Program-made: the position numbers and the translations under genes
Shown here: positions 47,124 to 57,591 of the stretch, piece after piece
Layout: every line of letters starts with the position of its first letter
Position numbering within the stretch: the first letter of the stretch is position 1
The notes under the pieces: generated by a model
The model's database searches: none
Told to the model about the DNA's origin: nothing
Seen by the model: the letters and a program-made list of their open reading frames with translations, nothing else
Source of the DNA: Skeletonema tropicum
Lineage: Eukaryota; Bacillariophyta; Thalassiosirophyceae; Thalassiosirales; Thalassiosiraceae
Assembly: GCA_037178625.1 (NCBI GenBank)
Contig: CM074143.1
Location: forward strand, 434,001 to 498,000
Direction: 5' to 3'
Length of the DNA stretch: 64,000 bases

Positions 47124-49100
47124 TTACATTCCGTTTGCCTTCCCATCATCTTTCAAGCATCCATGTGCACGACCATCCACTTGACCTCTATGAGCAAAGG
47201 CTTTTGTCTCAATGACGCCATTCCTCATATCTCCCAAAAACGCTGCCTTGTCCACCGTTCGAGCATTCCGTAATGTAGAATCTGCAATATCTCTGTAGTG
47301 ATTTTGAGCTTGAAATCCTTTCATGATTGTTTCACTACCTCCGACTGCAAAAACTTCAAGAGAATCTATGTGAAGTGATGAAGACGTGGACGAACCTCCC
47401 GACGGTGAGAATGTTGATGAGAAGGGATCGTTGGATGGAGTGACACCTAAATGCCCTTCTTCAAATGATGTATCTTTCGATGAGGCACGGCATTCTTCCA
47501 AATGGCAATCAATGAACAATCGTGGAGTCCTCACGGTACCCCCAAAGCCTAGACCTTCTGCCAGCTCATCCTTCTTGGAGGGATTAAGATTGTGTGTGTT
47601 CGTGTTGGAGTGGAAATACATGTAATGGCCTCCTCGTGTTCCCATCTTGGGGAGTGATTTGAGCACACGTAACGTTGGAACAAGTTGGAATAAGAAGCAG
47701 TCGGGAACTCCAAAGAAGTCTCGTTTGTTTCTCTCCCACTTTGCTGCAGTGTAGGCACCCAAGGTAACAGTCTCGTGTTGCTTCGAGGACGCCTTCATAA
47801 CGAGGAGTGTTGGTCCATCGTAGCCCATTATTGCGTGTTCCAGCTTTTGGAATGTCCAACCATCTGCTCCGGCGTAGAGTCTATGCCACTTCTCCCCAAA
47901 CTTAGTTGTTGAAATAGACGTGAATGCGAATATAGGTAGCGAAAGTAACGTTGTTGTAGCCGAGTTGGTGGCACTGCCACTTGTTCCCTTACTCTTGGCA
48001 TTACTACCAAACACGGATGACGAAACCTCTGTCAAGTTACTAATTGTTGTTGTTGTCTTGGTGGTAAATTGATTGGCAGACTCAATTATTGGAAATGGCC
48101 GTGCGTACTTGCGAAAGATTGAATTCTTACTATTCTGAGCAAGATTGGTCAAACGATGAGGTGGTAATTCCGGAGGAAAGAACAACACTTCAAACATCCG
48201 CACCACAGAGCAATATAAGTCGGGGACAATCTTTCGTTGCCACTCGGAGAACTCCCGTTTCGTGATGCATCCCTCTGCTGCCACACCATTATTGGTAGAT
48301 GCAGTGTTGTTGTTTGTTACTCCTCCATATCCTGCAAAGTTGTGTTCATGTTCCCGTTCCTTTGTAACATGCTCATTTAATGAAGATGTCATTGCCTCAA
48401 TAATACTCGTTTCTGACGGAACATCTCTGGGTTCATCCAACTCCCTCAATTGCAAATTGAATGCATCTTCATTTTGTAGCATGTAATGTAAGAGTGATGC
48501 GGTATGACATACAAATGACATAATATCTCCTAAAGAGAGCTGAGGAGCTTTTGGACGTAGTGCGCAGGCATTCCAAACTAAGTCCAGGGTATGTTGCTGA
48601 TTACACCCACGTCCGTGTCTCCATATCATGTTGGATACAAATTCCAAGAAATGGTCATCTCCCCCCTCGTCATTAGAACATATGATGTGTTGCAATGCGT
48701 TGCTTAGCCTAGATGCAGCCTTGAGTGTTTCGGAGCTAGATGATATAATGATATCTAGCTGCTGACATCTTCTATTAATCAGTTCCATCTGAAGCGGGTA
48801 TTGCTGCATAAGATGTGCTTCGATATTATTCTTCGCAACGGCATCGGGTGATGACGAAGAAGAAGTTAATTCGTTCAAAGCCAGCAAGTGGGAATATTTC
48901 CAGACCAATCTCAAATAAGAATATTCTGATGATGTTTGTTGTGGCTCACGACGGAGTAGGCCGTATAGATTAGACAAATACTTTGCTTCTTGAGTAGTAA
49001 ATCCGTGAACGTTGTGGACAGTGGCATTATTATTTGATGAAGACGAGCCAGATGCATTGCACGCATCAGTGATGTCGGCTGTTGAGTATGCCGAGCCCAT
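47124..49100 (-). CDS. TLDc-domain protein
   Basis: 658 residues. The N-terminus MGSAYS fits N-myristoylation (Gly2, Ser6), so membrane attachment is possible. Residues ~60-350 are mainly helical without a recognised family. The TLDc domain covers about 395-605: WHRLYAGADGWTFQKLEHAI, YDGPTLLVMKASSKQ, LGAYTAAKWERN, CFLFQLVPTLRVL, a glycine-rich LGFGGTVRTPRLFIDCHLEE, and near the end SLEVFAVGG. The domain layout (N-terminal helical part, C-terminal TLDc, myristoyl site) resembles the Rtc5/mEAK7 group. TLDc proteins bind the V-ATPase and influence its assembly or oxidative-stress resistance. Low-complexity Ser/Thr insertions interrupt the domain. The start codon lies 17 bp from the edge of the large tandem duplication. 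Confidence 0.85.
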   Translation of the reverse strand: MGSAYSTADITDACNASGSSSSNNNATVHNVHGFTTQEAKYLSNLYGLLRREPQQTSSEYSYLRLVWKYSHLLALNELTSSSSSPDAVAKNNIEAHLMQQYPLQMELINRRCQQLDIIISSSSETLKAASRLSNALQHIICSNDEGGDDHFLEFVSNMIWRHGRGCNQQHTLDLVWNACALRPKAPQLSLGDIMSFVCHTASLLHYMLQNEDAFNLQLRELDEPRDVPSETSIIEAMTSSLNEHVTKEREHEHNFAGYGGVTNNNTASTNNGVAAEGCITKREFSEWQRKIVPDLYCSVVRMFEVLFFPPELPPHRLTNLAQNSKNSIFRKYARPFPIIESANQFTTKTTTTISNLTEVSSSVFGSNAKSKGTSGSATNSATTTLLSLPIFAFTSISTTKFGEKWHRLYAGADGWTFQKLEHAIMGYDGPTLLVMKASSKQHETVTLGAYTAAKWERNKRDFFGVPDCFLFQLVPTLRVLKSLPKMGTRGGHYMYFHSNTNTHNLNPSKKDELAEGLGFGGTVRTPRLFIDCHLEECRASSKDTSFEEGHLGVTPSNDPFSSTFSPSGGSSTSSSLHIDSLEVFAVGGSETIMKGFQAQNHYRDIADSTLRNARTVDKAAFLGDMRNGVIETKAFAHRGQVDGRAHGCLKDDGKANGM

Positions 49101-49379
49101 ATTGTTGATGAAAGTAGTAGTACGCAGTTAGCAGCACGGTCTATCTGTTCGATTCTATGATAACTTCTGCCTTCATACAAGCGCCAACCATCTGCCAACA
49201 ACATAGGAGTACATTACAATGTACAATAACAAACAACCAACGAACAACCTAACAACATCTCAACGCCTCGACTTCGGATTTTCTTTCTTATTTTCGGGCT
49301 CTACCCTTTGGAATTGCCCTCTAAATTGGGTAGTTGCCAAGTATCAAAATCCATACTTAAAGTGTATAAAGTACACATA

Positions 49380-50014
49380 AGCGGGGTTCCAGACGCTCAC
49401 CCGCCCCGTACGTAGAACTCTGGTACAAAATCCACGTAAAAAAAAAATCGACGAAACGTGACGCGCCCCCTTCCCGCCAATTTTTTTATTAGTGAAATGC
49501 TCTAGCTTTGGGTCCGAGCGGCCAAAATCGAGATTGAAAGAGTTGATGTACCGGCTTTAAAGGTACTACCATCCTTTTGTCGACCGTAATGGGGGTTCTG
49601 TACATATGTTGGTTGGCCGATAATTCCAACTTCTGCTGAGAAATGCATGTGAGAGTACACTAGCTTTTTGCTAGAAAAATTTGGCCGGCCATCAGCCATC
49701 ATGACTAGCATGAAGCTAGAGGGTACATTCAAATGCATAGCTCGACGAAAATATACGCTTTCATCACCTACCCAGCACAGTATATACTCACATAATAGTC
49801 ACCTAAAGGATAGTATCTCGGGAATAGCATGTAAACCACTTCCCTGAAACTTAATTTTGGCCGCTCGGACCCAAAGCTAGAGCATTTTACTAATAAAAAA
49901 ATTGGCGGGAAGAGGGCGCGTCACGTTTCGTCAAGGTTTTGAATTCCTACAAATTTGGTTGAATTCCTACGGTGAGCAGTTTCTACGTGACTTTTGTACC
50001 AGTGGAACCTCTCT
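49380..50014. mobile_element. MITE with long inverted arms, inserted in unit 1
   Basis: Inverted arms of over 100 bp: TCTAGCTTTGGGTCCGAGCG near 49501 is repeated inverted near 49866, and TGGTACAAAA (49421) / TTTTGTACCA (49992) and GGTTCCA / TGGAACC lie near the ends. TA flanks both sides (49378-49379, 50015-50016). The allelic position in unit 2 (around 53675) lacks the element, giving an empty site. No transposase frame. Confidence 0.8.
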
Positions 50015-50257
50015 TATTTATCGCATTATTTCACCGCAAATGACACATCTTTAAATTTTAAATTGAAATTGGGGGTGATCCCCTACTTATCCCTCTAATT
50101 TGTTTTGAATTTTTGTTGGGGTGCGCCGTGGGCGCTTTCGACTTCTTGATCACAACATGACATAAGTATCATACTGATGAATGAATAACTCTAGAGTAAA
50201 TACCATCTCATTGCAGATGCACCTCTTTGTAGCATCATTCGTCGGCAGCCGTCAAAA

Positions 50258-51391
50258 ATGCTACCTGAGACTAAATCGAATGGTGCTGCCAATCATCACC
50301 ATATCAGAGCACCTTTCGCTCCCTCCAAGCGAAGAACGATAAAGAAGTTTGTTGCTGTGTTGCTCCTCTGGTCGGTTTGGCTTGTCATTCGTAGACAAAA
50401 TCGCATGCTGAAAGACATCGCCTCGAGCTTGCAAACGTCTTCCACATTTACCGCTGATGAAGAGAGACGTGGTGGAGGTATCGGTTTGTCTGGCAAGAAG
50501 GTGCCAAATCCAGCAGACAGATCACTTCTTGTAGACTCATCACACGCGTCACATTCACGTGCATCTAACAGCTCGCTGGTAATCATATTGGGAAATCTAC
50601 GAGGAGGTGAAGAAGCTTGGAAATCACTATACAAGAACGTTCTGGATGTAAACACAGCTGATTTGGCTCTAATCCTCGGTCCAGCAAACTCTACTTCCAA
50701 CTATCACTATCCAAATTCGAGTCTCTACACGAGAGCCAAGTACGTATGGAACTTTCATGAGTATGATGATTGGGCAGATGCGATTGATTTGATCAATGGG
50801 ACTTCATGGAGAGAGACGCATTTGCCTTACTTTACCAGGAAGCGCACAGGGCTGTTGGGTGGAGTCAAGGGTCATTTAGGCTCGGGTGCCATTATCTTCA
50901 TGATTCGATGGTTTCTATCACAGCATCTATTGGGCAATCCTGACGTTCTCAATCAATATGATCGGTTCGTTATTACAAGAGCTGATCATTATTATCAATG
51001 TCAACACGACTACAGAGATTTGGATCTATCAAACAACACCGTATGGATTCCTCAAGGTGAGGCATATGGAGGTGTCACAGATAGACATTTGATTGTGAGC
51101 CGGACCAATATTCTCGACACACTAGACATACTTCCAACTCTCTTCCAGCAAAAGGGTGAGCGACTGCAGCATTGGATAGCTGTGGGAACTCCAGAATCAA
51201 TACTCAGGCGAGTATGGACATCCAAGGGCTTGAATGTGAGGAGAACGAAAAGGGTCATGTTTACATGCGCAACACAATTTGATTCTACACGATGGAAAAG
51301 ACCCAAGGGATATGTTCCAGGTGTTCCTGGATTATTGAAGAAGTATGAGAGTGAATATAATCAGACGCAACAGAATTGCCCGACATTATGA
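50258..51391 (+). CDS. Golgi-type II membrane glycosyltransferase-like protein, intact copy
   Basis: 377 residues. A short basic cytosolic tail (PSKRRTIKKF), a signal anchor (VAVLLLWSVWLVI, ~residues 30-45) and a Ser-rich stem precede a lumenal domain. The lumenal part has N-glycosylation sites (NSS, NST, NGT, NNT, NQT). Its core, YDRFVITRADHYYQC, contains an R-x-D element, and WIPQGEAYGGVTDRHLIVSR resembles a block seen in several eukaryotic glycosyltransferase-like families. No classical DXD motif is evident, so enzymatic class and sugar are unknown. It is the only undamaged copy of three in tandem. The start was chosen because downstream copies keep the same Met and context. Confidence 0.6.
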   Translation: MLPETKSNGAANHHHIRAPFAPSKRRTIKKFVAVLLLWSVWLVIRRQNRMLKDIASSLQTSSTFTADEERRGGGIGLSGKKVPNPADRSLLVDSSHASHSRASNSSLVIILGNLRGGEEAWKSLYKNVLDVNTADLALILGPANSTSNYHYPNSSLYTRAKYVWNFHEYDDWADAIDLINGTSWRETHLPYFTRKRTGLLGGVKGHLGSGAIIFMIRWFLSQHLLGNPDVLNQYDRFVITRADHYYQCQHDYRDLDLSNNTVWIPQGEAYGGVTDRHLIVSRTNILDTLDILPTLFQQKGERLQHWIAVGTPESILRRVWTSKGLNVRRTKRVMFTCATQFDSTRWKRPKGYVPGVPGLLKKYESEYNQTQQNCPTL

Positions 51392-51434
51392 TCCTTCTTG
51401 GAGTTGCCGATCCTGACCCCGATAGATCTACCTA

Positions 51435-52019
51435 GTGAACAACGACATCAAAAGGAATCAAGAAGATGAAGAAGATACTTATTTATGCGTGATAGTGATA
51501 GTTCATTATTTTAATTTTGATTGCGTTTATCCTAAAAATCTAATGACAGCAAAACCAATGCTTGACAGCATTCAATCTAATCTTGGGAAGAAATTTGTTG
51601 ACGTCGTGTGCTACTCTATGGTTATGCGGGTGCGGGGCTGGTGCAAATGGATGAAAGTTCCACCTGAATGGATGATGAAGACAGCACAAAAGAGGCAGTC
51701 GCTGGTGTCGGTGCTGGTGCTGGTGCTGGTGATCATGATGCGGATGATGGTGATGCATATGATGGTGATGCATATGTTTATGATGCTGATTCATGTGGTG
51801 GTGGCTGTGGTGGTGGAGATTGTGGTGCAAGTGTGGTGTGGCGTGGCGGTGAATATGGTGATGCATCTTTTTGATGGGTTTGGAGCTTCTCTTCTTCTTC
51901 TACTATTATTGCTTATTGCTTGGCTTTGCGTGCAAGTTGTGAGGAGAGACAAGCCAAAGTACTTATTCACTTCTCAAGCAAGTACATCAGCAAGCAGCAA
52001 GTCCACGGCTCAAAAATAA
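51435..52019 (+). other. multi-frame open region with His-rich reading on the minus strand, unit 1
   Basis: Three frames are open together. Minus 51866-51540 gives a 108-residue, extremely His-rich protein (MHHHIHRHATPHLHH), preceded in frame by the basic KKKRSSKPIKK. Plus 51435-52019 gives a Met/Val-rich hydrophobic reading of the same repeats. Plus 51668-51874 gives a Gly/Ala/Asp-rich reading. The cause is repetition of GGTGATGCATATG-type units. A His-rich metal-binding protein on the minus strand is the most protein-like option, but the sequence alone does not settle which, if any, is translated. Confidence 0.35.
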
Positions 52020-52281
52020 TGACAAATAAGTTGGAATAATATTTCAGAAGACCCGGTCTTTAGATTGGTAAGTACGAAGGAATTAGATATTAGAGATCTT
52101 CTGCGGTACTAAATTAATTTTGGATTGTTCCCGGTTCCCGGACCGACAGACATACATACTTACAAACAAGATCTCTCTCTAGTGGTCTTGCTTTTGATGC
52201 ACATCTCCTGGTTCTTGGAGCCTTTTGCTTTCCCCCACAAAATAATCAACAAAAGAAGACAAGCACATCCACTGCAACAAC

Positions 52282-52662
52282 ATGACAATTATTAAATCAA
52301 CATCATCATCACCTACGCCCGCTACGAAATATGAATCACCAAGAAGTGTGACCATAGAAACAGAGCTAAGCAAGACTCTGAATATATCCTGGGCTGATGC
52401 CCGAGATCTTGCATCCTACGCTCGAGGAAAGCTTGTTATTTTTCCAGGCGATTCGAGGACAGAGCAAAGGAGGAGAAATAGCATAATTAGAAGTGCCATT
52501 GAAGCAGACAAACAATTTCCAAGGAAGAGAATACAGCAAAGAAGAAAGGTCCTAAGCGGAGAGGAGAAGAAAATTAGGAAATACTTGAAGCCTGAACACA
52601 ACGAACTCATCAGAAGGCATGATCGCTATCATTACAGTCATAACAGGTCCTGTTATTATTGA
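52282..52662 (+). CDS. small basic hypothetical protein, unit 1
   Basis: 126 residues with a Ser/Thr-rich N-terminus and a helical middle (LSKTLNISWADARDLASYA). A strongly basic C-terminal half (RTEQRRRNSIIRSA, RKRIQQRRKVL) ends in HNRSCYY. No known domain. Copy 2 at 55961 has the same protein, and the one base difference noticed is silent (GGC/GGG), which mildly favours a coding function. Copy 3 has lost this part of the unit. Confidence 0.5.
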   Translation: MTIIKSTSSSPTPATKYESPRSVTIETELSKTLNISWADARDLASYARGKLVIFPGDSRTEQRRRNSIIRSAIEADKQFPRKRIQQRRKVLSGEEKKIRKYLKPEHNELIRRHDRYHYSHNRSCYY

Positions 52663-53328
52663 CAGGCTGACCACTTTTAGGCTTACACTAGCTATTGTGT
52701 CCCTCGAAAAGTGAGCTCTACTCTGCTGCGATTGTTAAAGACCAGTCTAAATCAATAGAGAGAGAGTTACATCCAGATAAATCAGCGTAAATTGAACGGA
52801 AAAGTAACAACCCATTGCTTACGAAATAGCTAGCGCCCTGCATAAGTGATATATATATGTACTGCATAACAAGGCGGCGGACGCGTCTGAGACTTTTTGT
52901 ACCGAACGTGAATAGAGTAGGTATCTACTCCAACATACATAGGAGTTGCTGACGGTGTGCTGTTGATGCACAGTTGATTGTTATTTTATAGTTTTCTAGG
53001 ATTGTTGCGTTGAGCTCAACGTTGAATAAGTGCGTTTGCACGTTTGTAATCCAGTCCCATTCTTGGGCTTCGCTTCTTCTTATTGCGTCACGATTGAATT
53101 TACGTACTTAGAATAGCTGATGAAGGAAATAAGTATGTAGATCATTCTCTGAATATCCATGACGGCAGCAGGAGTAGAGTATCTAATCTATCATCGCGAA
53201 CTAGATAAGTAGCGCGAGCGAGCAGCGCTTGCTGCAGGATAGGATGCAACAACAACATCATGGTGTTGTTGTGCACTGAATTCACAGACAATAGTCGATA
53301 ATCGATCAGAGCAGCATCCTTCATAAGC
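52663..53328. other. intergenic tail of unit 1
   Basis: No gene. It contains a near-palindromic GTTGAGCTCAAC and is almost identical to 56342-57009 in unit 2. The minus-strand frame at 53459 was not accepted because it runs through the duplication junction. Confidence 0.4.
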
Positions 53329-53502
53329 ATGGGAAAGAAGAGTAAGAAAAAAGGAGGCGCCGCCAACAAGGCTGCGGTCGAAAAGAGAAATTGTAGTACG
53401 CAGCTAGCAGCACGGTCTATTCGATTCGGTGATAACTTCTGCCTCCATCCGAGTGCCAATCAAGCAGCTTTCGCTATCTGCCAACAACATAGGAGTACAT
53501 AA
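53329..53502 (+). CDS. chimeric 57-codon ORF across the unit 1/unit 2 junction
   Basis: Starts MGKKSKKKGGAANKAAVEKR, a basic N-terminus typical of real eukaryotic proteins, and after the junction at 53393 runs into the former 5' flank of the TLDc gene until a TAA. The N-terminal part is probably the beginning of a neighbouring gene captured at the edge of the duplicated segment, with the rest lost. Whether it is translated is unknown. Confidence 0.4.
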   Translation: MGKKSKKKGGAANKAAVEKRNCSTQLAARSIRFGDNFCLHPSANQAAFAICQQHRST

Positions 53503-53910
53503 CAATAACAAACAACATCGAACAACCTATATACTTAACAACGAACACAACATCATTCATCTCAACGCCTCGACTTCGGATTTTCTTTCTTATTTTCGGG
53601 CTCTACCCTTTGGAACTGCCCCCTAAATTGGGTATATAGTTGCTCAACTTGAGTAACCACAAAGTAGAATAAAGTACACATTTATCCCATTATTTCACCG
53701 CAAATCCGCAAATGACATCTTTAAATTTGGGTTGATCCCCTGTCCCTCTAATTTGTGTTGAATTTTTGATGGGTGCGCTGTGCGTGGGCCCGCCTTGAGA
53801 CCTTATCTTCTTGTCACAAGATGACATCAGTCAGAGATGAATAAGTAGAGTCAACACCATCTCATCGCAGATGCACCTCTTGTAGCATCATTCGTCGGCA
53901 GCCGTCAAAA

Positions 53911-55073
53911 ATGCTACCTGCAACTAAATCGAATGGTGCTGCCAATCATCACCATATCAGAGCACCTTTCGCTCCCTCCAAGCGAAGAACGATAAAGAAG
54001 TTTGTTGCTGTATTGCTCCTCTGGTCAGTTTGGCTTCCTCTGGTCAGTTTGGCTTGTCATTCGGAGACAAAATCGCATGCTGAAAGACATCGCCTCGAGC
54101 TTGCAAACGTCTTCCACATTTACCGCTGATGAAGAGAGACGTGGTGGAGGTATCGGTTTGTCTGGCAAGAAGGTGCCAAATCCAGCAGACAGATCACTAC
54201 TTGTAGACTCATCACACGCGTCACATTCACCTGCATCTAACAGCTCGCTGGTAATCATAATGGGAAATCTACGAGGAGGTGACGAAGCTTGGAAATCACT
54301 GTACAAGAACGTTCTAGATGTAAACACAGCTGATTTGGCTCTAATCCTCGGTCCAGCAAACTCTACTTCCAACTATCACTATCCAAATTCGAGTCTCTAC
54401 ATCTACACGAGAGCCAAGTACATATGGAACTTTCATGAGTATGATGATTGGGCAGATGCGATTGATTTGATCAATGGGACTTCATGGAGAGAGACGCATT
54501 TGCCTTACTTTACCAGGAAGCGCACAGGGCTGTTGGGTGGAGTCAAGGGTCATTTAGGCTCGGGTGCCATTATCTTCATGATTCGATGGTTTCTATCACA
54601 GCATCTATTGGGCAATCCTGACGTTCTCAATCAATATGATCGGTTCGTTATTACAAGAGCTGATCATTATTATCAATGTCAACACGACTACAGAGATTTG
54701 GATCTATCAAATAACACCGTATGGATTCCTCAAGGTGAGGCATATGGAGGTGTCACAGATAGACATTTGATTGTGAGCCGGACCAATATTCTCGACACAC
54801 TAGACATACTTCCAACTCTCTTCCAGCAAAAGGGTGAGCGACTGCAGCATTGGATAGCTGTGGGAACTCCAGAATCAATACTCAGGCGAGTATGGACATC
54901 CAAGGGCTTGAATGTGAGGAGAACGAAAAGGGTCATGTTTACATGCGCAACACAATTTGATTCTACACGATGGAAAAGACCCAAGGGTTTGTTCCAGGTG
55001 TTCCTGGATTATTGAAGAAGTATGAGAGTGAATATAATCAGACGCAACAGAATTGCCCGACATTATGATCCTT
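53911..55073 (+). pseudogene. glycosyltransferase-like gene, copy 2, frameshifted
   Basis: A 19-bp tandem duplication (CCTCTGGTCAGTTTGGCTT at 54018-54036 and 54037-54055) shifts the frame inside the membrane anchor. Starting from the original Met gives only 72 residues. A Met at 54002 in the other frame restores the downstream frame with a new, shorter N-terminus. A second lesion near 54988 (one base fewer than copy 1) shifts the frame again and ends the protein at 55015, losing the last ~35 residues. The copy may still make an altered 337-residue protein from 54002, but two lesions favour a pseudogene. Confidence 0.75.
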
Positions 55074-55111
55074 CTTGGAGTTGCCGATCCTGACCCCGAT
55101 AGATCTACCTA

Positions 55112-55720
55112 GTGAACAACGACATCAAAAGGAATCAAGAAGATGAAGAAGATACTTATTTATGCGTGATAGTGATAGTTCATTATTTTAATTTTGATTG
55201 CGTTTATCCTAAAAATCTAATGACAGCAAAACCAATGCTTGACACAATTCAATCTAGTCTTGGGAAGAAATTTGTTGACGTCGTGTGCTACTCTATGGTT
55301 ATGCGGGTGCGGGGCTGGTGCAAATGGATGAAAGTTCCACCTGAATGGATGATGAAGACAGCACAAAAGAGGCAGTCGCTGGTGTCGGTGCTGGTGCTGG
55401 TGCTGGTGATCATGATGCGGATGATGGTGATGCATATGATGGTGATGCATATGTTTATGATGCTGATTCATGTGGTGGTGGCTGTGGTGGTGGAGTTTGT
55501 GGTGCAAGTGTGGTGTGGCGTGGCGGTGAATATGGTGATGCATCTTTTTTATGGGTTTGGAGCTTCTCTTCTTCTTCTACTATTATTGCTTATTGCTTGG
55601 CTTTGCGTGCAAGTTGTGAGGAGAGACAAGCCAAAGTACTTACATATTCACTTCTCAAGCAAGTACATCAGCAAGCAGCAAGTCCACGGCTCAAAAATTA
55701 TGACAAATAAGTTGGAATAA
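55112..55720 (+). other. multi-frame open region with His-rich minus-strand reading, unit 2
   Basis: Same arrangement as in unit 1, with few substitutions. The minus-strand His-rich frame (55543-55217, 108 residues) is intact with one substitution in its His-rich part (NLHHH to KLHHH). The plus frame is also open. Confidence 0.35.
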
Positions 55721-55960
55721 TATTTCAGAAGACCCGGTCTTTAGATTGGTAAGTACGAAGGAATTAGATATTAGAGATCTTCTGCGGTACTAAATTAATT
55801 TTGGATTGTTCCCGGTTCCCGGACCGACAGACATACATACTTACAAACAAGATCTCCCTAGTGGTCTTGCTTTTGATGCACATCTCCTGGTTCTTGGAGC
55901 CTTTTGCTTTCCCCCACAAAATAATCAACAAAAGAAGACAAGCACATCCACTGCAACAAC

Positions 55961-56341
55961 ATGACAATTATTAAATCAACATCATCATCACCTACGCCCG
56001 CTACGAAATATGAATCACCAAGAAGTGTGACCATAGAAACAGAGCTAAGCAAGACTCTGAATATATCCTGGGCTGATGCCCGAGATCTTGCATCCTACGC
56101 TCGAGGAAAGCTTGTTATTTTTCCAGGGGATTCGAGGACAGAGCAAAGGAGGAGAAATAGCATAATTAGAAGTGCCATTGAAGCAGACAAACAATTTCCA
56201 AGGAAGAGAATACAGCAAAGAAGAAAGGTCCTAAGCGGAGAGGAGAAGAAAATTAGGAAATACTTGAAGCCTGAACACAACGAACTCATCAGAAGGCATG
56301 ATCGCTATCATTACAGTCATAACAGGTCCTGTTATTATTGA
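55961..56341 (+). CDS. small basic hypothetical protein, unit 2
   Basis: Translation identical to the 126-residue protein at 52282, including the helical middle and the basic C-terminal half. It lies at the corresponding place in the duplicated unit. Confidence 0.5.
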   Translation: MTIIKSTSSSPTPATKYESPRSVTIETELSKTLNISWADARDLASYARGKLVIFPGDSRTEQRRRNSIIRSAIEADKQFPRKRIQQRRKVLSGEEKKIRKYLKPEHNELIRRHDRYHYSHNRSCYY

Positions 56342-57009
56342 CAGGCTGACCACTTTTAGGCTTACACTAGCTATTGTGTCCCTCGAAAAGTGAGCTCTAC
56401 TCTGCTGCGATTGTTAAAGACCAGTCTAAATCAATAGAGAGAGAGTTACATCCAGATAAATCAGCGTAAATTGAACGGAAAAGTAACAACCCATTGCTTA
56501 CGAAATAGCTAGCGCCCTGCATAAGTGATATATATATATGTACTACATAACAAGGCGGCGGACGCGTCTGAGACTTTTTGTACCGAACGTGAATAGAGTA
56601 GGTATCTACTCCAACATACATAGGAGTTGCTGACGGTGTGCTGTTGATGCACAGTTGATTGTTATTTTATAGTTTTCTAGGATTGTTGCGTTGAGCTCAA
56701 CGTTGAATAAGTGCGTTTGCACGTTTGTAATCCAGTCCCATTCTTGGGCTTCGCTTCTTCTTATTGCGTCACGATTGAATTTACGTGCTTAGAATAGCTG
56801 ATGAAGGAAATAAGTATGTAGATCATTCTCTGAATATCCATGACGGCAGCAGGAGTAGAGTATCTAATCTATCATCGCGAACTAGATAAGTAGCGCGAGC
56901 GAGCAGCGCTTGCTGCAGGATAGGATGCAACAACAACATCATGGTGTTGTTGTGCACTGAATTCACAGACAATAGTCGATAATCGATCAGAGCAGCATCC
57001 TTCATAAGC

Positions 57010-57183
57010 ATGGGAAAGAAGAGTAAGAAAAAAGGAGGCGCCGCCAACAAGGCTGCGGTCGAAAAGAGAAATTGTAGTACGCAGCTAGCAGCACGGTCTG
57101 TTCGATTCGGTGATAACTTCTGCCTCCATCCGAGTGCCAATCAAGCAGCTTTCGCTATCTGCCAACAACATAGGAGTACATAA
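57010..57183 (+). CDS. chimeric 57-codon ORF across the unit 2/unit 3 junction
   Basis: The counterpart of the ORF at 53329, shifted by 3681 bp: the MGKKSKKKGG start followed by TLDc 5'-flank sequence, with one codon changed (ATT to GTT). Confidence 0.4.
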   Translation: MGKKSKKKGGAANKAAVEKRNCSTQLAARSVRFGDNFCLHPSANQAAFAICQQHRST

Positions 57184-57591
57184 CAATAACAAACAACATC
57201 GAACAACCTATATACTTAACAACGAACACAACATCATTCATCTCAACGCCTCGACTTCGGATTTTCTTTCTTATTTTCGGGCTCTACCCTTTGGAACTGC
57301 CCCCTAAATTGGGTATATAGTTGCTCAACTTGAGTAACCACAAAGTAGAATAAAGTACACATTTATCCCATTATTTCACCGCAAATCCGCAAATGACATC
57401 TTTAAATTTGGGTTGATCCCCTGTCCCTCTAATTTGTGTTGAATTTTTGATGGGTGCGCTGTGCGTGGGCCCGCCTTGAGACCTTATCTTCTTGTCACAA
57501 GATGACATCAGTCAGTGATGAATAAGTAGAGTCAACACCATCTCATCGCAGATGCACCTCTTGTAGCATCATTCGTCGGCAGCCGTCAAAA

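Larger units (their letters stand above)
49117..53392 (+). repeat. tandem segmental duplication, unit 1
   Basis: Unit 1 begins at GTAGTACGCAG just upstream of the TLDc start and runs to the next occurrence of that sequence at 53393. It holds the intact glycosyltransferase-like gene, the His-rich ORF and the 126-codon ORF. It is longer than unit 2 (4276 versus 3681 bp), largely because of a 635-bp MITE. It is more diverged from units 2 and 3 than those are from each other. Confidence 0.9.
53393..57073 (+). repeat. tandem segmental duplication, unit 2 (3681 bp)
   Basis: Runs from GTAGTACGCAG at 53393 to the same sequence at 57074. It contains a damaged glycosyltransferase-like gene, the His-rich region and the 126-codon ORF. 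It is nearly identical to unit 3 through the gene body. Confidence 0.95.

Noticed and set aside
53142..53459. 105-aa minus-strand ORF rich in Leu (repeated at 56823-57140)
   Set aside because: It crosses the duplication junction and overlaps the chimeric MGKKSKKK frame; no domain and no independent support.
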